Shown piece after piece: positions 14,303 to 17,311 of a DNA stretch of 17,311 nt (the first letter of the stretch is position 1; the number at the start of each line of letters is the position of its first letter). The DNA is from JANNHK01 sp034408875 (lineage in GTDB: Bacteria; Actinomycetota; Acidimicrobiia; IMCC26256; PALSA-610). The stretch lies in the NCBI GenBank assembly GCA_034408875.1, contig JAWXCJ010000015.1:1-17311 (forward strand), given 5' to 3'. The position numbers and the translations under genes were made by a program. A model generated the notes under the pieces. The model was given only the letters and a program-made list of their open reading frames with translations, did no database searches and had not been told where the DNA came from.

Positions 14303-14820
14303 CGGGCCTGTGTCATCGCACCGCCGAGTTCGGCCTCGGACGTCGGAACTCGGAACACGGCGTCGGCCCGCTGGTCGTGTTTGCGTAACCACTCGACGAC
14401 GCGCCGGGGATCATCCTCGGCGACAAGAACTTCGTCCCCTCGTTGCGCGATCCACTTGCCGGCGAACGGGGCCAGGAGCGCGGCCTCCGCGCCCCCTCGC
14501 GGCCCGCGCGAATGGTCAGTGGCGACGAGCGAAGGATTCGGCGTGCTCCGGCGGTGGACGCCGAACCCCAGCCGTCGCCAGACGCGCCGTGCTTGATGCG
14601 TCGTGAAGTCGGCGCGGTCGAGGCCCGTCACCGCCGAGAACAGCTGCTTCGGTGGGAAACGACGACCGCCGACGACGACGTAGTGCTCCTGGATCGGTTC
14701 CGGAGTCAGTGCGGCGGCGGTGCGCTCGACCGCGGCGGCTTCGAGGTCGAAGTCGTGGCCGCCCACCCGGGCGGCGATCCGCCCCGCGGCGGATGTTCTC
14801 TGCTCAGAGTTCTCTGGCAC
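14299..14820 (-). CDS. Two-part protein with C-terminal DUF5678-like domain
   Basis: 173 aa from GTG 14820. Residues about 46-86 (HYVVVGGRRFPPKQLFSAVT, then GLDRADFTTHQARRVWRRLG) form a compact basic region whose G-R-R-F-P-P-K resembles, by eye, the N-terminal head of some McrA-like and nucleic-acid-associated proteins. A Pro/Gly/Arg linker (89-113) leads to FAGKWIAQRGDEVLVAEDDP, then RRVVEWLRKH and VFRVP (119-159), the pattern of DUF5678: a small beta-rich unit of the form GKWVA-x-x-G-x-x-V-x-x-x-DDP-x-x-V. Function of both parts is unknown. It is coupled by an ATGA overlap to the aspartic protease, with a good leaderless-type promoter upstream. DNA binding is a guess. Confidence 0.7.
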   Translation of the reverse strand: MPENSEQRTSAAGRIAARVGGHDFDLEAAAVERTAAALTPEPIQEHYVVVGGRRFPPKQLFSAVTGLDRADFTTHQARRVWRRLGFGVHRRSTPNPSLVATDHSRGPRGGAEAALLAPFAGKWIAQRGDEVLVAEDDPRRVVEWLRKHDQRADAVFRVPTSEAELGGAMTQAR

Positions 14821-14826
14821 GTCTCT

Positions 14827-14856
14827 ACTATAGGTTCTTTCCTACCGCACGGTGAA
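14827..14856 (-). promoter_or_regulatory. Promoter of the DUF5678 / retropepsin pair
   Basis: Minus strand: TTCACC (14856-14851), 18-nt spacer, TATAGT (14832-14827), then 6 nt to the GTG at 14820. This is the best -35/-10 pair in the window and predicts a leaderless transcript. Confidence 0.6.
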
Positions 14857-15010
14857 CGCAACACCTGCAGAAGGTCTCTACGAAGCTCGGCGTTCTCGTC
14901 CAGCCACTCCGGTGTGGTCGGGGTGGTTGGTCACGCCGAGGAAACGCAGCGACTCTTGCAGCTCGCGCTCCCGTTCTTCGATGAGACGGTCGGGCGGTCG
15001 GGCAGAACCT
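14845..15010 (-). pseudogene. Unrecognised frameshifted coding remnant
   Basis: The minus strand reads RPPDRLIEERERELQESLRF then LGVTNHPDH in one frame, and from about 14911 the natural-looking continuation PEWLDENAELRRDLLQVLRS lies in the next frame. A one-base shift near 14909-14915 separates them. The charged helical pattern and codon use look genuine. I do not recognise the family, and there is no clear start or end; the 3' end runs into the promoter of the DUF5678 gene. Confidence 0.35.
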
Positions 15011-15117
15011 CTCGAGACCACATGGAACCCGTGGACGCGGCCGCCGCCTCGGCCCAAGCTGGTGCCTGGGACCTGGACCTGTCGCTGTTCGACGAAGTCG
15101 GCGACGCCCGGCGCGGC

Positions 15118-15456
15118 ATGGCCCCGCCCGAACTCGGCGAGCTGCAACTACCGCGCGCATCGCTACGGGATAAAGGTCTGGTTCGGAACCGAGGCGCCGC
15201 CGCGCGAGCACTACGAAGCGCAGGTTGTGGGCGCCAAAGAAGTCAAGCAGGCGAAGGTGCACGCGCTCGAGGTGGGCTTTCACAGCGAGTACCCGAAGTC
15301 GGTGGCTTCTTGGGTCGGGCCGACGTCTGGAGGCGGGTGTCGGAAACGTGGCCCGATCCCGATCTCAGTGAGCGCGAACTCGGCGAGGAACTCGCGGCCC
15401 GACTTCTCGATTACGTCACCGCGATCGCACCCGTGCGCCGAACTCGTCACGAGTAA
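15118..15456 (+). pseudogene. Broken gene of an uncharacterised actinobacterial family
   Basis: ATG 15118 starts MAPPELGEL. The next block, NYRAHRYGIKVWFGTEAPPR then EHYEAQVVGA and VHALEVGFHSEYPK, is in the following frame, so a base has been gained or lost near 15144. Near 15295-15300 the frame returns to the first, where GGFLGRADVWRRVSETWPDP then ARLLDYVTAIAPVRR leads to the stop at 15456. The family normally has some 30-40 residues between these blocks, so a deletion accompanies the second shift. I know no function for this family; it has no signal peptide. Three in-order conserved blocks in alternating frames make pseudogene status likely. It ends 27 nt before metG. Confidence 0.55.
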
Positions 15457-15470
15457 CCGAGCCCGGTCGG

Positions 15471-15476
15471 TACGAT
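15471..15476 (+). promoter_or_regulatory. -10 box of metG
   Basis: TACGAT, 7 nt before the GTG at 15484, matches TANNNT and predicts a leaderless or near-leaderless transcript; no ribosome site lies before the GTG. No convincing -35 is seen. Confidence 0.4.
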
Positions 15477-15483
15477 CGGCGAC

Positions 15484-17172
15484 GTGGCCGGACGTCATCT
15501 GATTACGAGTGCGTTGCCGTACGTCAACGGCGTGAAGCACCTGGGGAATCTCGTCGGTTCGATGCTCCCGGCCGACGTCTACGCGCGCTACCTGCGCCTC
15601 CGCGGCGAGGAAGTGCTGTACATCTGCGCCACCGACGAGCACGGAACCCCGACCGAACTGGCCGCGGCCGAGGCCGGCGTTCCCGTCGACGAGTTCTGCG
15701 CGGCGAACTGGGCGATCCAGAAGGACATCGGCGACCGCTTCGGGCTGTCGTGGGACTACTTCGGGCGCAGCTCTTCGCCGCAGAACCATGCGCTCACCCA
15801 ACACTTTGCCGCCGCGTTGGAGCGCAACGGCTACATCGAAGAGCGCGAGACCGACCAGGTGTACTCGAACACCGACGGCCGCTTCCTGCCCGACCGTTAC
15901 GTCGTCGGCACGTGCCCGAACTGCGGCTACGACCGGGCCCGCGGTGACCAGTGCGAGAACTGCACGAAGCTCCTCGACCCCACCGACTTGATCGAGCCCC
16001 GTTCCGCGATCAGCGGCAGCACCGACCTCGAGATCCGCGCCACCCGGCACCTCTTCCTGCGCCAGAGCCTGCTCGCGCCCGACGTGCGGCAATGGGTCGA
16101 GTCGAAGACCGACTGGCCCAAGCTCACCCGGTCGATCGCGATGAAGTGGCTCGACGAGGGACTCGAAGACCGCAGCATCACGCGCGATCTCTATTGGGGC
16201 GTGCCCGTCAACCGGCCGGGTTTCGAGAACAAGGTGTTCTACGTGTGGTTCGACGCGCCGATCGAGTACATCGGTGCGACCCAGGAGTGGGCCGACGCCG
16301 CCCCCGGACGCGACTGGAAGAAGTTCTGGTACGACGTCGACGACGAGGTCACGTACACACAGTTCATGGGGAAGGACAACGTCGCGTTCCACACGGTGTC
16401 GTTCCCGTGCACGATCATCGGCTCGCATGAACCGTGGAAGCTTGTCAACTACATCAAGTCGTTCAACTGGCTGACGTATTACGGCGGGAAGTTCTCGACC
16501 AGTCAGAACCGCGGTGTATTCATGGACGCCGCGCTCGACGTGTTACCCGCCGACTACTGGCGCTACCACCTGATCAGCAACGCGCCCGAGTCCGACGATG
16601 CGAGCTTCACGTGGGAGGGGTTGGCGGTCTCGGTCAACAAGGAACTCGCAGACAGTTTCGGCAACTTCGTCAGCCGGACGCTGTCGTTCGTCGTATCCCG
16701 CACCGACGGCACCGTTCCCGCAGGTGACGACGACGCGATCGCCGCGTCTGCGTTCGTCGCCGATGTCGGCGAGCGCGTCGCTCGTTACGACGCGATGCTC
16801 GCCGGGCACGAATACCGCAAGGCAATGCACGAACTGCGCGACCTGTGGTCGGCCGGCAACGTGTTCTGGGAACAGCAGCAACCGTGGAAGATGACCGCCG
16901 GTTCGGACGAACTCGCGAACGTGATGCGCACGGCGGTGCAGTATGTGCGCCTCCTCGCGGTGCTCGCCGCGCCGGTGATCCCGTCGTTGGCCGACACCGT
17001 GCTCGCGTGCTTCGGCGAGACGCTCGCGCCGGCCCAATGGCCGACCGATGTCCGCGCCGAGTTCGCGCGGCTTGCTGCCGGCGCGGCGCTGCGCAGGCCC
17101 GAGCCCCTCGTGCAGAAGATCGAACCCGACACGCTCGCAGGGTTCTCGGAGCGTTTCGGCGCCGCCGAGTAG
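15484..17172 (+). CDS. metG: Methionyl-tRNA synthetase
   Basis: 562 aa from GTG 15484; it charges tRNA-Met with methionine using ATP, in the cytoplasm. The N-terminus ITSALPYVNGVKHLGNLVGS carries the class I HIGH motif as H-L-G-N (19-22). A zinc knuckle CPNC (144-147) / CENC (157-160) lies in the connective domain. YVWFDAPIEYIGA (253-265) is the conserved methionine-site region, and KFSTS (336-340) is the KMSKS equivalent. The helical anticodon-binding domain fills about 380-540. Length fits the MetRS form without the C-terminal tRNA-binding (Trbp111-like) domain. All key residues are present and the frame is unbroken, so it is probably the functional housekeeping copy. Transcribed alone from a leaderless-type promoter, with hairpins downstream. 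Confidence 0.97.
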   Translation: MAGRHLITSALPYVNGVKHLGNLVGSMLPADVYARYLRLRGEEVLYICATDEHGTPTELAAAEAGVPVDEFCAANWAIQKDIGDRFGLSWDYFGRSSSPQNHALTQHFAAALERNGYIEERETDQVYSNTDGRFLPDRYVVGTCPNCGYDRARGDQCENCTKLLDPTDLIEPRSAISGSTDLEIRATRHLFLRQSLLAPDVRQWVESKTDWPKLTRSIAMKWLDEGLEDRSITRDLYWGVPVNRPGFENKVFYVWFDAPIEYIGATQEWADAAPGRDWKKFWYDVDDEVTYTQFMGKDNVAFHTVSFPCTIIGSHEPWKLVNYIKSFNWLTYYGGKFSTSQNRGVFMDAALDVLPADYWRYHLISNAPESDDASFTWEGLAVSVNKELADSFGNFVSRTLSFVVSRTDGTVPAGDDDAIAASAFVADVGERVARYDAMLAGHEYRKAMHELRDLWSAGNVFWEQQQPWKMTAGSDELANVMRTAVQYVRLLAVLAAPVIPSLADTVLACFGETLAPAQWPTDVRAEFARLAAGAALRRPEPLVQKIEPDTLAGFSERFGAAE

Positions 17173-17199
17173 TCGAATCCAAGTTCCTGACTGGGTGGG

Positions 17200-17214
17200 T
17201 TCGGCCAGGCCGAA
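17200..17214. terminator. Small hairpin downstream of metG
   Basis: TTCGGCC and GGCCGAA are perfect 7-bp arms around one base (in practice a 6-bp stem with a 3-nt loop), 28 nt after the metG stop. It is followed by AATTACGA rather than a T-run, so termination is possible but not demonstrated. Confidence 0.4.
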
Positions 17215-17226
17215 TTACGAAGGCGA

Positions 17227-17262
17227 CTGGCGCCGGCGCGGAGTCGCGCGCACCGGCACCAG
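17227..17262. repeat. 14-bp imperfect inverted repeat downstream of metG
   Basis: Arms 17227-17240 and 17249-17262 pair at 12 of 14 positions around an 8-nt loop. The two mismatches are C-A on the plus strand and become G-U wobbles on the minus strand, so a minus-strand transcript would form an unbroken 14-bp stem. It could terminate a leftward transcript entering from the right, or be a short intergenic repeat element. The last 49 bases (17263-17311) show nothing further. Confidence 0.45.
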
Positions 17263-17311
17263 CCCCCTACAAGCTTCCTAACGCACGAGACGTCCGATTA
17301 CCCCATAGTGC

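Noticed and set aside
15280..16428. Minus-strand 382-codon open frame opposite metG
   Set aside because: Antisense of a complete methionyl-tRNA synthetase; composition is typical of a shadow frame.
17173..17311. Possible tRNA after metG (TCGAATCC and GGGTTCG look like T-arm pieces)
   Set aside because: No cloverleaf can be assembled: acceptor and anticodon arms do not pair.
1..17311. CRISPR array, rRNA, transposase or insertion sequence
   Set aside because: No spaced direct repeats, rRNA-like blocks, DDE-type transposase or terminal inverted repeats flanking a transposase were seen on either strand.

Overview
The window looks like a stretch of a high-GC actinobacterial chromosome. Third codon positions are rich in G and C, GTG starts are frequent, and several genes appear to be leaderless, with a TANNNT-type -10 box only 6-8 nt before the start codon. 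The mix of families (MDMPI/mycothiol-type remnant, DUF2505, PIG-L deacetylase, a HxGN/KFSTS methionyl-tRNA synthetase) would suit an Acidimicrobiia-like actinobacterium. That placement is inference; no marker here fixes it. The left end is probably an assembly or amplification fold-back, because the first 103 bases are a perfect 43-bp inverted repeat around a 17-nt loop.

Bases 1 to about 8070 are dominated by broken genes. They hold a frameshifted HigB-like toxin, the C-terminus of one methyltransferase, a second methyltransferase with an internal deletion and a frameshift, a quinone-oxidoreductase remnant with two internal deletions, a DHFR-family scrap, a frameshifted secreted-protein C-terminus, an MDMPI-type C-terminal domain and a truncated secreted protein. 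Four genes between them look intact: a secreted glucose/sorbosone dehydrogenase with two Calx-beta domains, an MFS transporter, a SnoaL-like protein and a small unknown protein.

Bases 8069-12316 (minus strand) are an intact, translationally coupled TetR / ABC / ABC operon. The two half-transporters form a heterodimeric exporter with one degenerate ATP site. An 18-bp palindromic operator sits on the predicted tetR promoter. Upstream are a PIG-L deacetylase (minus) and a divergent DUF2505 protein (plus), with an inverted repeat between them.

Bases 13619-15456 hold a hairpin, a truncated secreted-protein start, a coupled two-gene module (a DUF5678-type protein followed by a retropepsin-like aspartic protease) driven by a leaderless-type promoter, and two more broken genes. 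The window ends with intact metG followed by two hairpins.

The most interesting candidate system is the DUF5678/retropepsin pair. The most striking regional property is the density of gene remnants in the left half beside intact genes.
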